Shown piece by piece: positions 42,509-50,958 of a stretch of DNA of 64,000 nucleotides. The stretch is taken from NCBI GenBank assembly GCA_051011415.1, contig JBPCTY010000123.1, positions 12,915-76,914 of the forward strand, written 5' to 3'. The notes under the pieces are model-generated. The model did not search any database. It saw only the letters and a list, made by a program, of their open reading frames with translations, and had not been told where the DNA came from. The DNA comes from SZUA-442 sp051011415. Lineage in GTDB: Bacteria; Actinomycetota; Acidimicrobiia; Spongiisociales; UBA5794. The stretch's first letter is position 1, and each line of letters starts with the position of its first letter. A program made the translations under genes and the position numbers.

Positions 42509-43910
42509 GAGAATCGATATTGTAGAACGAGATTCCGATCCTGGCCCGATGTTCGAGCCAGGTGGTCCGGCGATCGGTGTCGATCGACTCCAGCCGGTGA
42601 CAGACGTGGCGTGCCCAGCGGTCGATCAACGGGCTCCAGATGGCATCACGGCACTCTTCGTAGATTCGGTCGATCTTGGAGGCGTCTCTGGCGCCGACGC
42701 TGTCCGGGTGCTCAAGGCCGCACAACGCCTTGCGTCGCACTATCAGGCTCGGATGTATGAGGCGATGGCCGCGATCTCCCGGAACCTCGACGAGGGAGGG
42801 GACGCCATTGAGGATCTCCTGCTCCGAGCCGAAGGCGAGATCCGGCCGGCCCTCACGTGGACGCGGCGTCGCACCGAGGAAGAGCTCGCGTTTGCCCAAC
42901 GGCTGTCAAGCAGGTTGCCGCGGGTCTTCTCGGCGTTGCGTGCAGGACTCATCGATGTCCCCAAGGCAAAGGCGATGGACAGGGCAACAATTCACCTCCA
43001 GCCATCTGTCGCTCAAGCCCTGATTGAACAGGTCATTGACGACGCTCCCGACCTCACAACGGGACAGCTATCGGGACGTCTTGGCAAGATCGTCGCCAAT
43101 CACGATCCGGATGAAGCAAAGGACCGCTACCACGCGGCACACCAGGACCGGCGCGTCGTGATCGAGCGGACCGACGCTGGCACGGCCAACTTCCACGCAT
43201 TCGACATCGCACCTGACGATGCCGCCTCTCTCTCCCGCCGGCTGTCGGTTCTATCGATGCAAACGTCCACACCCGATGATCCACGCAGTACAGATCAAAG
43301 GAAAGCTGACCTTGCCGTGGAGCTGATGATGGATCGTCCGCTGACACGCTTCGGCGCACCCAACAAGCACGATGGCGCATCACGATCCGGCACCGCAACG
43401 GGCCAACGCGGGTCCGGGAGCACCGTCACCCTGTATGTCGATCTCGACACGCTCGCCGGCCTCAACGACAACTCGGCCGAGCTCGCAGGATTTGGCCCGG
43501 TGATCGCCGACATCGCAAGGAAGGTCGCTGCCGAATCAGCCGTCGCCGAGTGGAGATACCGAGTCACCGATCCGCTGACCGGCAAGGCAGTCGCCGCCGG
43601 CACGACACGTCGCAGACCGACGGCCGCACAATGTCGGGACATCACCGACCGACACACGACATGCGTCTTCTCTGGCTGCAGAATGCCCTCCACCGAGTCG
43701 GATCTGGACCACCGCATCGAATTCGCCGAGACCGGCGTCACCGATCCCAACGACATGGCACCCCTCTGTCGGCACGATCATCGGATCAAGGGCACCCAGG
43801 GGTTCACGTATGTGCTCAACCCAGACGGAAGTGTCACGTGGACCACTCCTCTACGCCAGCGATACACCATCCACCCTGATGGACGAACCACAGAGGGCCC
43901 GGCGCCGTAG
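42501..43910 (+). CDS. DUF222 / HNH endonuclease-domain protein (13E12 repeat family)
   Basis: 469 residues. An N-terminal DUF222 helical region (about 60-330; ARMYEAMAAISRN, FAQRLSSRLPRVFSALRAGL) is followed by the HNH zinc-nuclease core near the C-terminus: TCVFSGCRMPSTESDLDHRI, AETGVTDPNDMAPLC, CRHDHRIKG. The cysteine pairs, DH and final H are intact. These proteins form large, repeated families in actinobacteria and may be mobile or phage-related. The function is not established. A perfect LexA box covers the start codon, so DNA damage probably induces it. If the first ATG is not used, an ATG at 42549 is possible. Confidence 0.85.
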   Translation: MFERIDIVERDSDPGPMFEPGGPAIGVDRLQPVTDVACPAVDQRAPDGITALFVDSVDLGGVSGADAVRVLKAAQRLASHYQARMYEAMAAISRNLDEGGDAIEDLLLRAEGEIRPALTWTRRRTEEELAFAQRLSSRLPRVFSALRAGLIDVPKAKAMDRATIHLQPSVAQALIEQVIDDAPDLTTGQLSGRLGKIVANHDPDEAKDRYHAAHQDRRVVIERTDAGTANFHAFDIAPDDAASLSRRLSVLSMQTSTPDDPRSTDQRKADLAVELMMDRPLTRFGAPNKHDGASRSGTATGQRGSGSTVTLYVDLDTLAGLNDNSAELAGFGPVIADIARKVAAESAVAEWRYRVTDPLTGKAVAAGTTRRRPTAAQCRDITDRHTTCVFSGCRMPSTESDLDHRIEFAETGVTDPNDMAPLCRHDHRIKGTQGFTYVLNPDGSVTWTTPLRQRYTIHPDGRTTEGPAP

Positions 43911-43919
43911 ACCTCAGCG

Positions 43920-44438
43920 CTACTCGCTGTCGGGAATCAACCCGTCCGGCAGATCGACAACGACTCTTCCCGACTCGACCGATGGCACGATCTCGGCAAC
44001 AAACGGGATCTCAAACCGAACACCTTCGGTCGTATCGGCAACCAGCCTGTCTTGAGCGCCACCAGCAACCACATCGACAACTGAGCCAATGGTCTCGCCG
44101 TCGACCGACTCGATCGTGGCTCCAACGATGTCCTCGGCCCACCACTCCGACTCATCCAGCTCTCGGCGTTGATGAGGCTGAATGACGAACTGCGTGCCGA
44201 CGAGCGCATCCGCTGTGCTCTTGTCCGTGATCCTGTCAAAGCGGACGAGAAAGTCGCCCTGGTGAGGTCGCGCCTCGACGATCGTGAAGGTCCGCGAGGA
44301 GTCCTCACCGGTGATCATGGTCGCACCTTCGACGAAACGAACAGCAGCGTCAGAAACCATGCCGCGAACGACAACATCCCCGCCGATGCCATGCGCCCTG
44401 CGCACGTATCCGACGGGGATGTGTTGATCTGACATCAA
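43920..44438 (-). CDS. rimM: ribosome maturation factor RimM
   Basis: Helps mature the 30S head domain through S19. The 172 residues show the barrel start HIPVGYVRRAHGIGGDVVV, LVRFDRITDKSTADALVG, and the PRC-barrel part SEWWAEDIVGATIESVDGET and IPFVAEIVPSVESGRVVVD. It follows the KH gene by 11 bases and is the last gene of the ffh-rpsP-KH-rimM cluster. trmD, normally next, lies far to the left. Confidence 0.94.
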   Translation of the reverse strand: MMSDQHIPVGYVRRAHGIGGDVVVRGMVSDAAVRFVEGATMITGEDSSRTFTIVEARPHQGDFLVRFDRITDKSTADALVGTQFVIQPHQRRELDESEWWAEDIVGATIESVDGETIGSVVDVVAGGAQDRLVADTTEGVRFEIPFVAEIVPSVESGRVVVDLPDGLIPDSE

Positions 44439-44449
44439 GTCAGGCTGGG

Positions 44450-44701
44450 TCAGTCCAAGAAGTCGACGTCGACGGAGAGTCCCTCTTCGTCACCGGCAGC
44501 GCCTGCGACGTTGCGGATGGCACGGGCAACGCGGCCACGCTTTCCGATCACTCGGCCCATGTCGCTCTTGGCCGCACGGACCTCAGCAACAACTGCGTCA
44601 TCGCCATCTGAGACAACGTTGACCTCTACGGCATCCGTGTCATCAACGATCTCTGACACGACGTAGGTCACGACCTTGTCGACGATCTCACCTTGGCTCA
44701 T
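44450..44701 (-). CDS. khpA: KH domain RNA-binding protein (KhpA/YlqC family)
   Basis: 83 residues, a single KH domain with the GxxG loop GKRG in AKSDMGRVIGKRGRVARAIR. In other bacteria KhpA partners KhpB in RNA regulation and affects cell division. Located between rpsP and rimM as in most actinobacteria. The ATG overlaps the rpsP stop by 4 bases. Confidence 0.9.
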   Translation of the reverse strand: MSQGEIVDKVVTYVVSEIVDDTDAVEVNVVSDGDDAVVAEVRAAKSDMGRVIGKRGRVARAIRNVAGAAGDEEGLSVDVDFLD

Positions 44702-45138
44702 GCGTCATCCTGACTGTCATCTGCGGTCTCTTCGGCTGCATCCTCGTCGGCTGAAGATTCCACTGCTGGGGCTTCCTCAACGGCGGGGGTCTCCTCGACG
44801 CTTGGTTCGGCCTTTGCCTCCGCCTTCGGCTTTGCCTCGGCAGCTGGGGCTTCAGAACCGACGGTGTGAATATCGCCCTTGGCGACGCGGAACTGCGTCC
44901 ATGCGCCCGAGATTTCGAGAAGCTTCTGCGCTCTCTCCGTTGGCTGTGCTCCGGTGTTCAACCAGTGCAGGGCACGATCGTTGTCGATTTCGATCAACGA
45001 AGGGTCTTGGCGCGGGTCGTAGATTCCGAGCTGCTCGATGTACTTGCCATCGCGCGGCTTTCGGGAATCCATCACGACAACGCGGTACGTCGGCTGCTTC
45101 TTCTTGCCGAGCCGCGTAAGGCGGATCTTGACTGACAT
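44698..45138 (-). CDS. rpsP: 30S ribosomal protein S16 with a long Ala/Glu tail
   Basis: S16, starting VKIRLTRLGKKKQPTYRVVVMDSRKPRDG with (M)S before it, and LGIYDPRQDPSLIEIDNDRA, WLNTGAQPTERAQKLLE. The folded protein ends near residue 90. Residues about 91-146 are Ala/Glu/Asp/Pro low-complexity sequence ending DDSQDDA. Actinobacterial S16 proteins often carry such tails, and this one is strongly acidic. It follows ffh by 3 bases. Confidence 0.95.
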   Translation of the reverse strand: MSVKIRLTRLGKKKQPTYRVVVMDSRKPRDGKYIEQLGIYDPRQDPSLIEIDNDRALHWLNTGAQPTERAQKLLEISGAWTQFRVAKGDIHTVGSEAPAAEAKPKAEAKAEPSVEETPAVEEAPAVESSADEDAAEETADDSQDDA

Positions 45139-45141
45139 CGA

Positions 45142-46485
45142 TTACCTCTTCTTGGATTGCCGTGCCATGCCTGGTAGCTCGAGTCCAGGGATGGGACTCT
45201 TGCCGCCTGCCATGGCCTTCATCATCTTCTGTGCTTGCGAGAACTGTTTGAGAACGCCGTTGACGTCCTGTGGCCTTGTTCCCGACCCGGCGGCGATACG
45301 GCGCCGTCGGCTGCCATTGATCATCTTCGGGTTCTTGCGTTCATCGGGGGTCATGGACCGGATGATCGCTTCCACGCGGCCGAGTTGTTTCTCGTCCACT
45401 TGAACATTCTGCAGGGCGGAGCCTGCGCCGGGGAGCATACCAACGAGCTGCTGCAATGGCCCCATCTTCTTGATCTGCTGGAACTGCTCGAGGAAATCTT
45501 CAAGATCGAAAGAGGCGTCCATCATCTTCTTGGCAGCACGCTCTGCCTCGTCCTCGTCGTACGCCTCCTCGGCCTTCTCGATGAGCGAGAGGACGTCGCC
45601 CATGCCGAGAATCCGGTCCGCCATCCGATCCGGGTAGAACGTGTCGAGGTCGCCGATCGTCTCGCCTGTTCCGACAAACTTGACCGGAACGCCAGTGACC
45701 TCTCGTGCCGAGATCGCTGCACCACCGCGGGCATCACCATCAATCTTGGTCATGATCAGACCGGTGAGCTCCGTGTACTCGGAGAAGCCCAGCGCCACGT
45801 TGACTGCTTCCTGACCGGTCATCGCATCAACAACCAAGAGGGTTTCGTCGGGGCTTGCGATCTTTCGAACCGTTCCGAGCTCCTTCATGAGATCGTTGTC
45901 GATCTGGAGGCGGCCAGCGGTATCGATGATGACGACGTTCGCAGACTCGGTTCTGGCTGCCTTGAGCCCGGCTTTCACAACCTTGGTGGGTTTCGACGAA
46001 CGCTCGGCATACACCGGAACATCGATCTTCTTCCCAAGCGTCTCGAGCTGCTCGATGGCCGCCGGACGCTGGAGATCGGCAGCGACAAGCATCGGTCGCT
46101 TGCCCTTCCCCTTGAGATGGTGTGCGAGCTTGGCTGCCGTCGTCGTTTTTCCTGAACCCTGAAGACCAACAACCATGATCACGAGAGGTGGCGCTGCCGG
46201 CCGAACCAGAGGAGCAGCTTCTTCACCGAGTGTGACGATCATCTCCTCGTGGACGATCTTGATGACCTGCTGGCCAGGGGTGAGGCTCTTCGTGACCTCG
46301 ACTCCAACGGCTCGCTCACGAACCCTGGCAAGGAAGGACTTGACCACGGGGAGGCTGACATCGGCTTCGAGCAGGGCAAGCCGAACCTCTCGAAGCGCGC
46401 TGTCTACGTCTTCCTCTGAGAGGCGGCCCTTGCTGCGGAGGCGATCAAACACGCCACCGAGACTGTTGGAAAGACTGTCGAACAT
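45142..46485 (-). CDS. ffh: signal recognition particle protein (SRP54)
   Basis: GTPase that binds signal sequences and docks with FtsY. The 447 residues start MFDSLSNSLGGVFDRLRSKG (NG domain), with G1 GLQGSGKTTTAAKL, QRPAAIEQLETLG, VIIDTAGRLQID, TKIDGDARGGAA and the M domain DFLEQFQQIKKMGPLQQL and MTPDERKNPKMINGSR. The ATG at 46485 is chosen over a frame that adds a Cys-rich N-terminus from the gene next door. 4SRNA (ffs) was not found in this window. Confidence 0.95.
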   Translation of the reverse strand: MFDSLSNSLGGVFDRLRSKGRLSEEDVDSALREVRLALLEADVSLPVVKSFLARVRERAVGVEVTKSLTPGQQVIKIVHEEMIVTLGEEAAPLVRPAAPPLVIMVVGLQGSGKTTTAAKLAHHLKGKGKRPMLVAADLQRPAAIEQLETLGKKIDVPVYAERSSKPTKVVKAGLKAARTESANVVIIDTAGRLQIDNDLMKELGTVRKIASPDETLLVVDAMTGQEAVNVALGFSEYTELTGLIMTKIDGDARGGAAISAREVTGVPVKFVGTGETIGDLDTFYPDRMADRILGMGDVLSLIEKAEEAYDEDEAERAAKKMMDASFDLEDFLEQFQQIKKMGPLQQLVGMLPGAGSALQNVQVDEKQLGRVEAIIRSMTPDERKNPKMINGSRRRRIAAGSGTRPQDVNGVLKQFSQAQKMMKAMAGGKSPIPGLELPGMARQSKKR

Positions 46486-46495
46486 CGCCTGGAGT

Positions 46496-47731
46496 CTACG
46501 GCGACTTTGCCTCGACACCTCGTGGAGGCACCCACGACCCCATCCGAGAAACAAGCAGAATGAATGCGAGAAGCAACGCGAGAGGCGCAATGCTCAGCGC
46601 ACGCCCCCACGCATCCATCTGCACATCGATCAGGACCACGCCGACGCTCAACACCGAGCCGAGCGCAGCACACCAACCAACGATGGTCGCAGTGCGCAGA
46701 AGTCCGAGTCCGACGAGGAGTGCGGCCGCGATCAGCAGGAGCATCCAGTCGTAGGCCAGCGCCCGGGGAGCGATGAGGAGCGACGCCACAATCGCCAGGG
46801 CAGACGCCATCCGAACATCTCCGTTCGTCTGGCGTATGCCGATGATCAGCACCGAGATCACGCCAACAATCGCCAGGCCGGCAAGGCTCGCGACCAGCCG
46901 TACGTCGTCGCCGGCGAGCAGACGGACCGCGCTCACCAGGCTCACTTCACGCTCAGGTATCACCAGATCGTCCCCCGTCGTGAGCATTTCGAAGAATTCT
47001 GGCCACACGCCTGGTAGCCAGAGAGCTGCCAACGCCGCCAATACGACCGTCCCAGTTGCGGCCCAGACCACGACCTTCCAACGCGTTCTGAGCTCAATCA
47101 ACCACCACACGACAAATCCAAGAAGCAGATGGGGTTTGAAAGCAAGCAACGCAAAGGCGCTTCCCGCCAATGGTGCGGGGCCTCGCAGCAACGCTATGAC
47201 GGCGCACGCGAGGAGTGCGGCCATCAGAAAGCTGTTCTGCCCGTAGAAGATGGTCAATGCGCCGGCCAGGGTGAGCAAGCTTCCAACGACCCAGCGATCG
47301 GCAAGCGCCAGATCGAGCGCTCTGACCCCGAACCAAAGGGCCACAATGCCCGCCACAGCCCACAATGGCCACAGGACTGAGAACGGAATCCATGAGATCG
47401 GGATCATCGCAATGGCGTACCACGGTGGGTTGACGAACCGAGAGGCACCCGAGTCGACATACACAGGATGATCCTGGTTGTAGAGGTTCTCAGCGTCTCT
47501 GTCGAGAGCCAACTCGCCTGCTCCGGTGAATGCCCTGAGATCCGTGCCATAGCTCAAGTCACGCACTGGCTCACCAACCGACGATGTGTACGAAACCACG
47601 AGCGCAGGAAGCAGGGCTACGACCCCAATCGCAAGCATGACCGCAACGGAAACAAACACGGCGGCACCGTGTGCGGTCATACGACCCCAAAGGCTGGTCC
47701 GGGCTGGCGATGAGGGTTCTTGTGGCGTCAT
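46496..47731 (-). CDS. GT87-like (DUF2029) membrane glycosyltransferase
   Basis: 411 residues (ATG at 47731; a TTG at 47746 would add 5), with about ten membrane helices. The first periplasmic loop holds SYGTDLRAFTGAGELALDRD, AENLYNQDHP and RFVNPPWYAI, the loop with acidic residues typical of DUF2029/GT-C enzymes. Mycobacterial relatives transfer mannose or other polyprenyl-linked sugars in cell-wall glycans. Its substrate here is unknown. It ends 10 bases before the ffh ATG, so it may be part of that operon, and is divergent from upp. Confidence 0.75.
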   Translation of the reverse strand: MTPQEPSSPARTSLWGRMTAHGAAVFVSVAVMLAIGVVALLPALVVSYTSSVGEPVRDLSYGTDLRAFTGAGELALDRDAENLYNQDHPVYVDSGASRFVNPPWYAIAMIPISWIPFSVLWPLWAVAGIVALWFGVRALDLALADRWVVGSLLTLAGALTIFYGQNSFLMAALLACAVIALLRGPAPLAGSAFALLAFKPHLLLGFVVWWLIELRTRWKVVVWAATGTVVLAALAALWLPGVWPEFFEMLTTGDDLVIPEREVSLVSAVRLLAGDDVRLVASLAGLAIVGVISVLIIGIRQTNGDVRMASALAIVASLLIAPRALAYDWMLLLIAAALLVGLGLLRTATIVGWCAALGSVLSVGVVLIDVQMDAWGRALSIAPLALLLAFILLVSRMGSWVPPRGVEAKSP

Positions 47732-47817
47732 GCGGGGACCACTCAACCAGACCCCATCCGGACAGCAGCGGCAATCGAAGACATGAACGCCCGGACCCTG
47801 CCTGATAGCCTGATCAC

Positions 47818-48435
47818 ATGAACCTCACAGTGATCGACCACCCACTTGCTCGCCACTACATGAGCGTCTTGCGCAACAAGACAACAGAACCCCAGCAGTT
47901 CCGAGCGGCCGCAAAAGGCTTGACGTACACCCTGGTGATGGAAGCGACCAAACGCCTCCCGCTTGAGGAGTATCAGATCGAAACGCCGCTCGAACCCACG
48001 ACGGGGTATCGCGTTGACAATGTCGTTGCTGTTCCCGTGCTTCGGGCGGGGCTTGGCATGCTGCAGGGTGTCCTCGACACCATCCCGAACGTGAAGGTCG
48101 GATTCGCTGGTGTCGCACGTGACGAAGAAACGGCTCTACCGCAGGAGTACTACGCAAAACTCCCCGATCTCTCAGACGCCTCTGTGCTGATCTGTGAACC
48201 GATGCTCGCAACCGGAGGTTCACTCTCCTGGGCGGCTGACAAGGTCAAGTCGTCAGGAGCGACCTCGATCACCGCACTATGCGTCGTGACCGCCCCCGAA
48301 GGCGTACGTCGAATGTATGAGGACCACCCTGATGTGCGCATCGTCGCTGCTGCGCACGACCGAGAACTCAACGACCAGTTCTACATCGTGCCAGGACTTG
48401 GCGACATGGGCGATCGGCTGTTCGGCACACTGTGA
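47818..48435 (+). CDS. upp: uracil phosphoribosyltransferase
   Basis: Converts uracil and PRPP to UMP. The 205 residues show DHPLARHYMSVLRNKTT, PVLRAGLGMLQGVLDTIP, the PRPP loop ICEPMLATGGSL, AAHDRELNDQFYIVPGLGD. First gene of a tightly overlapping salvage operon. It has no Shine-Dalgarno, and TAGCCT lies 6 bases before the ATG, again suggesting a leaderless mRNA. Confidence 0.95.
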   Translation: MNLTVIDHPLARHYMSVLRNKTTEPQQFRAAAKGLTYTLVMEATKRLPLEEYQIETPLEPTTGYRVDNVVAVPVLRAGLGMLQGVLDTIPNVKVGFAGVARDEETALPQEYYAKLPDLSDASVLICEPMLATGGSLSWAADKVKSSGATSITALCVVTAPEGVRRMYEDHPDVRIVAAAHDRELNDQFYIVPGLGDMGDRLFGTL

Positions 48436-48731
48436 TGAGCACTGCGCAGCAATCTTCGGGCGACTTCGAGTCGGCTGTCCGCGCGACAATTCTGCAGATC
48501 CCAAAAGGCGACGTCTCCACCTACGGCGAGGTTGCAGCGGAGTCGGGGTTTCCGGGTGCGGCCCGCGCTGTCGGAAACGTCTTGCGAACCACGGACGGGC
48601 TTCCATGGTGGCGTGTTGTCGCATCCTCGGGCCGGCTCGTGCCCGGACTCGAAGCGGAACACAGTCAGTATCTCCGCAGCGAAGGAGTCAGAGTCGTCAA
48701 TGGCCGCGTCCAGAGGGGTACCAGCCCATGA
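48435..48731 (+). CDS. alkyltransferase-like (ATL) DNA-repair protein, MGMT fold
   Basis: 98 residues with the C-terminal DNA-binding half of O6-alkylguanine transferase: IPKGDVSTYGEVA, ARAVGNVLRT with the Arg finger, and PWWRVVASSGRL. The methyl-acceptor motif PCHR is PWWR, so the reactive cysteine is replaced by tryptophan. ATL proteins bind alkylated guanine and recruit nucleotide-excision repair instead of removing the group. A GTG at 48432 (GTGA overlap with upp) may be used. Its stop overlaps the next gene as ATGA. Its place in a nucleotide-salvage operon is unusual. Confidence 0.85.
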   Translation: MSTAQQSSGDFESAVRATILQIPKGDVSTYGEVAAESGFPGAARAVGNVLRTTDGLPWWRVVASSGRLVPGLEAEHSQYLRSEGVRVVNGRVQRGTSP

Positions 48732-50035
48732 GCTTTTCCGTGGTCGAATTGATTCGTCTGAAACGAGATGGCGACGCACTTCCTCCTGAGGCAGTGAAGT
48801 GGATCATCAGTGAGTACACGGCGAGCCGCATACCCGACTATCAGATTTCAGCGTTGCTGATGGCCATTCTGTTCAACGGGATGGAGCACTCCGAGCTCGG
48901 TCGCTGGACTGACGCCATGCTCCACTCGGGCGAAACCCTCGACCTGAGCAGCGTGCCTCTCCCAAAGGTTGACAAGCACTCGACCGGCGGGGTCGGTGAC
49001 AAGATATCCATCCCCCTTGCGCCGGTTGTCGCTGCATGTGGTCTCGCTGTTCCAATGATTTCAGGCAGAGGCCTGGGCCACACAGGGGGGACGCTTGACA
49101 AGCTCGAAGCCATCCCAGGCTTCTCAACCGAGATCGCACCCCATGAGTTCCCAGCACAGCTCAACGACATCGGCGTCGTCATGGCCGGACAGACGGCGAC
49201 ACTGGTCCCCGCAGATCAGCGCCTCTACGCGCTGCGTGATGCCACGGGCACGGTTCCGTCTGTGCCGCTGATCTCTTCGTCAATCATGTCCAAGAAGCTT
49301 GCTGAGGACCTCGATGGGCTGCTTCTCGATGTGAAGGTCGGTAGTGGAGCGTTCATGAAGACAAGCGAAGAGGCCACCCATCTTGCAAAGATGATGGTCG
49401 GAATCGGTCGAGGTCGCGGAACGCCTGTGACTGCGGTCTTGACCGACATGTCCCAACCTCTGGGCCGAGCCGTCGGAAACGCAAATGAGATCACAGAGTC
49501 CGTCGCCACTCTGCGTGGGGAAGGCCCTGAGGACGTTCGAGAACTGACGCTTCGGTTCGCGGCAGAAATGATCATGTTGTCCGGCGACGCCAATCCTGAA
49601 GATGCACGCACATTGGCCGAACAAGCCGTCAGCTCTGGTGCAGCGCTCGAGCATTTCGTTCGCTTGGTTGAGCGTCAGGGCGGTGATCCCAGCTTCGTCG
49701 ACGATGCATCGGTTCTCGAGTCGGCACCAAACGAATATGTTGTCGAAACGGACCGCACTGGGTACTTGGCACGATGCGATGCGCTCTCAATTGGGAACGC
49801 AGCCGTTCGCCTCGGAGCGGGTAGGGCCACAAAAGAGTCCGAAATCGATTCAAGCGTCGGCATCATGCTCGAGGCAAAGGTTGGAGATCAAGTGGTCGCA
49901 GGAGAGCCACTCGCTCGGATCTCATATCGAGACGAAACATCGCTTGACAGCGCACTCGGTGCTCTGAGAGAGGCATGGGAGATCACCGAGGAAGAACCTG
50001 CAACCCCCGATCTGGTTATAGGAGCGATCGTATGA
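48728..50035 (+). CDS. pdp: pyrimidine-nucleoside / thymidine phosphorylase
   Basis: Phosphorolysis of thymidine, uridine or deoxyuridine. The 435 residues carry KVDKHSTGGVGDK, SGRGLGHTGGTLDKLE, LISSSIMSKKLAEDLDGLL, DVKVGSGAFMKT, and a C-terminal domain with GIMLEAKVGDQVVAGEP. The open frame extends upstream into the ATL gene, but the ATG at 48728 overlaps the ATL stop (ATGA) and gives the usual N-terminus. Specificity (DeoA versus Pdp) cannot be settled from sequence alone. Confidence 0.93.
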   Translation: MSFSVVELIRLKRDGDALPPEAVKWIISEYTASRIPDYQISALLMAILFNGMEHSELGRWTDAMLHSGETLDLSSVPLPKVDKHSTGGVGDKISIPLAPVVAACGLAVPMISGRGLGHTGGTLDKLEAIPGFSTEIAPHEFPAQLNDIGVVMAGQTATLVPADQRLYALRDATGTVPSVPLISSSIMSKKLAEDLDGLLLDVKVGSGAFMKTSEEATHLAKMMVGIGRGRGTPVTAVLTDMSQPLGRAVGNANEITESVATLRGEGPEDVRELTLRFAAEMIMLSGDANPEDARTLAEQAVSSGAALEHFVRLVERQGGDPSFVDDASVLESAPNEYVVETDRTGYLARCDALSIGNAAVRLGAGRATKESEIDSSVGIMLEAKVGDQVVAGEPLARISYRDETSLDSALGALREAWEITEEEPATPDLVIGAIV

Positions 50036-50862
50036 GCTACCACACCATCAGCGCGGCCGCCGCAGTCATCGCGGCACGAACGCAGCGCGAGCATCACGAT
50101 GCAGCCGTTGTCCTCGGATCAGGTTTGAGCGACTATGCCGCATCGTTGCCTGGGGCCATCGAAATGGAATACGAATCGATCCCCGGGATCCCTGTTCCCA
50201 AAGTCGTTGGTCATTCCGGCTCACTGTTCTCGGTTCCAATCAACGGAAAGTCGTTCCTCATCTTTGCCGGTCGTGTACACGCATACGAAGGCTGGGAGAT
50301 GTCAGAAGTCGTCGCTGGTGTCCGCACCGCAGTCGCGTGCGGCGCTGCGCGTGTGTTGCTCACGAACGCGGCCGGAGGTGTGAATCCTGCCTACGCACCG
50401 GGGGACCTCGTCATGATCTCTGATCACCTCAACCTCGCCGGCCGCAACCCGCTTGTCGGCCAGAACGACGATCGGCTCGGCCCACGTTTCCCTGACATGT
50501 CCGAGGTGTACTCGGGCGCTATGCGGTTCGACATCAGCGCCGTATTCCGCAACAACGACCTCCCCGTCCACGAGGGTGTGTATGCGTGGTTCTCCGGCCC
50601 CACGTACGAAACACCGGCCGAGGTCCAAATGGCGAAGACACTCGGCGCCGATCTCGTCGGCATGTCGACGGTTCCCGAAGCGATCGCGGCTCGCCACATG
50701 GGCGCACAGGTCGCGGGAATCTCGCTGGTCACCAATCTGGCCGCTGGCATCTCTGATCAGCCGCTCTCGCATGATGACGTCACTGAGACAGCAGCACTCG
50801 CAAGGGTCAAGTTCTCGACCGTGCTTGATGAGTATCTGCCGCGAATGGCTCGCGACGTCTGA
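50032..50862 (+). CDS. punA: purine-nucleoside phosphorylase (trimeric type)
   Basis: Cleaves (deoxy)inosine or guanosine to base and sugar-1-phosphate. The 276 residues have VVLGSGLSDYA, VGHSGSLF, AGRVHAYEGW, LLTNAAGGVNPAYAPGD, SGPTYETPAEVQMAKTLGAD, VPEAIAARHMGAQ and LVTNLAAG, whose Asn is the purine-binding residue of the family. Coupled to the upstream gene by ATGA. Ends the salvage operon. Confidence 0.94.
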   Translation: MSYHTISAAAAVIAARTQREHHDAAVVLGSGLSDYAASLPGAIEMEYESIPGIPVPKVVGHSGSLFSVPINGKSFLIFAGRVHAYEGWEMSEVVAGVRTAVACGAARVLLTNAAGGVNPAYAPGDLVMISDHLNLAGRNPLVGQNDDRLGPRFPDMSEVYSGAMRFDISAVFRNNDLPVHEGVYAWFSGPTYETPAEVQMAKTLGADLVGMSTVPEAIAARHMGAQVAGISLVTNLAAGISDQPLSHDDVTETAALARVKFSTVLDEYLPRMARDV

Positions 50863-50865
50863 CCA

Positions 50866-50897
50866 AGCACTCGCAGTGCTCTCACGCTGCCCTTTTT
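50866..50897 (+). terminator. weak intrinsic terminator after punA
   Basis: AGCACT and AGTGCT form a 6-bp stem with a CGC loop (50866-50880), 3 bases past the punA stop, and a TTTTT run follows only 12 bases later (50893-50897). The gap between stem and T run makes it weak. Confidence 0.3.
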
Positions 50898-50923
50898 GAG
50901 TGCCTGCTCAAAGTCCGTACCAT
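50896..50923 (+). promoter_or_regulatory. candidate promoter for etfBA
   Basis: TTGAGT (50896-50901), a 16-base spacer and TACCAT (50918-50923) lie upstream of the etfB ribosome site GAAGGAG. The -10 is identical to that before the xerC-like gene. Confidence 0.45.
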
Positions 50924-50958
50924 TCCGATCACAGCATTCCCGAAGGAGCTACAACGCC

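Noticed and set aside
50866..50923. A single strong terminator-promoter unit between punA and etfB
   Set aside because: The stem is only 6 bp and far from its T run; I kept a weak terminator and a candidate promoter as separate low-confidence items.
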